Source: Thiobacillus sp. UBA2487 (GTDB lineage Bacteria; Pseudomonadota; Gammaproteobacteria; Burkholderiales; Sulfuriferulaceae). From it: DNA of 5,838 nt. This document shows, in pieces, positions 5,660 through 5,838 of the stretch; the stretch's first letter is position 1, and every line of letters starts with the position of its first letter. Under the pieces are notes generated by a model that did not search any database, was not told the origin of the DNA, and saw only the letters and a program-made list of their open reading frames with translations. The stretch spans positions 1 to 5,838 of the forward strand of contig DDOT01000099.1 of the NCBI GenBank assembly GCA_002341815.1, written 5' to 3'. Position numbers and translations under genes: made by a program.

Positions 5660-5838
5660 ATGAACAAAATTCGTAAAGGTGACAGCGTCATTGTTCGTAC
5701 CGGAAAAGACCAGGGCAAGCGCGGTGTGGTGTTGGCGGTTCGGCCTGATCAAAAAGTTCTGGTTGAAGGTGTTAACATGGTGCGCAAGCATGTCAAGCCA
5801 AATCCTGTTAAAGGTGAGGCTGGTGGAATCGTCGCGCG
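5660..5838 (+). CDS. rplX: 50S ribosomal protein L24, N-terminal part (cut by the window end)
   Basis: L24 is an early-assembly 50S protein near the exit tunnel. The first 59 codons are present and the frame is open to the window edge; the family has about 105 residues. The KOW motif is visible: [20 protein letters not shown] (3-22), followed by [16 protein letters not shown] (32-47) and the start of GGIV (55-58). The SD GAGG (5647-5650) is fused to the rplN TGA stop. The next gene expected is rplE. Confidence 0.96.
   Translation, partial: MNKIRKGDSVIVRTGKDQGKRGVVLAVRPDQKVLVEGVNMVRKHVKPNPVKGEAGGIVA

Noticed and set aside
1..5838. Mobile elements, CRISPR arrays, tRNA or rRNA genes, inteins or gene insertions within the cluster
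   Set aside because: None was seen: gene order is the standard tuf / S10 / spc order, each protein is close to its family length, and no extended repeats or RNA-gene features occur in the spacers.

Overview
This window is the core ribosomal-protein cluster of a bacterium. It covers the end of the str operon (last codons of tuf), the complete S10 operon (rpsJ-rplC-rplD-rplW-rplB-rpsS-rplV-rpsC-rplP-rpmC-rpsQ) and the start of the spc operon (rplN and the first 59 codons of rplX). All genes are on the + strand. The protein sequences look betaproteobacterial: S10 carries [20 protein letters not shown]3 begins [16 protein letters not shown], and tuf lies directly upstream of rpsJ. Base composition is moderate. 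The order Nitrosomonadales or a relative is a guess from residue patterns, not a tested assignment.

Layout. Positions 1-20 hold the tuf end. Positions 21-93 hold a 12-bp perfect hairpin with a promoter-like -35/-10 pair laid through it. Then rpsJ (94-402) is followed by a 100-nt structured spacer (403-502). From rplC (503) to rpsQ (5141) the genes are packed tightly, with stop/start overlaps (TAATG, ATGA twice, and a 17-nt overlap of rpsC and rplP) or gaps of 2 to 12 nt in which the stop codon often forms part of the next Shine-Dalgarno (SD) sequence. A 138-nt spacer (5142-5279) holds a strong extended -10 promoter whose TATAAT sits in the loop of a second 12-bp hairpin, followed by a leader with several small hairpins. 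Then come rplN and the truncated rplX. No stretch over 300 bases lacks a gene.

The genes work together as structural proteins of the 30S (S10, S19, S3, S17) and 50S (L3, L4, L23, L2, L22, L16, L29, L14, L24) subunits. They include the exit-tunnel proteins L4, L22, L23, L24 and L29, the peptidyl-transferase neighbours L2, L3 and L16, and the mRNA-entry protein S3. The gene content is ordinary and I found no new biological system. The observations worth a second look are in the non-coding parts and at one gene end: two promoters embedded in inverted repeats, two structured leaders that could sequester an SD, and an out-of-frame stop/SD at the end of rpsC that suggests a one-base extension of S3.
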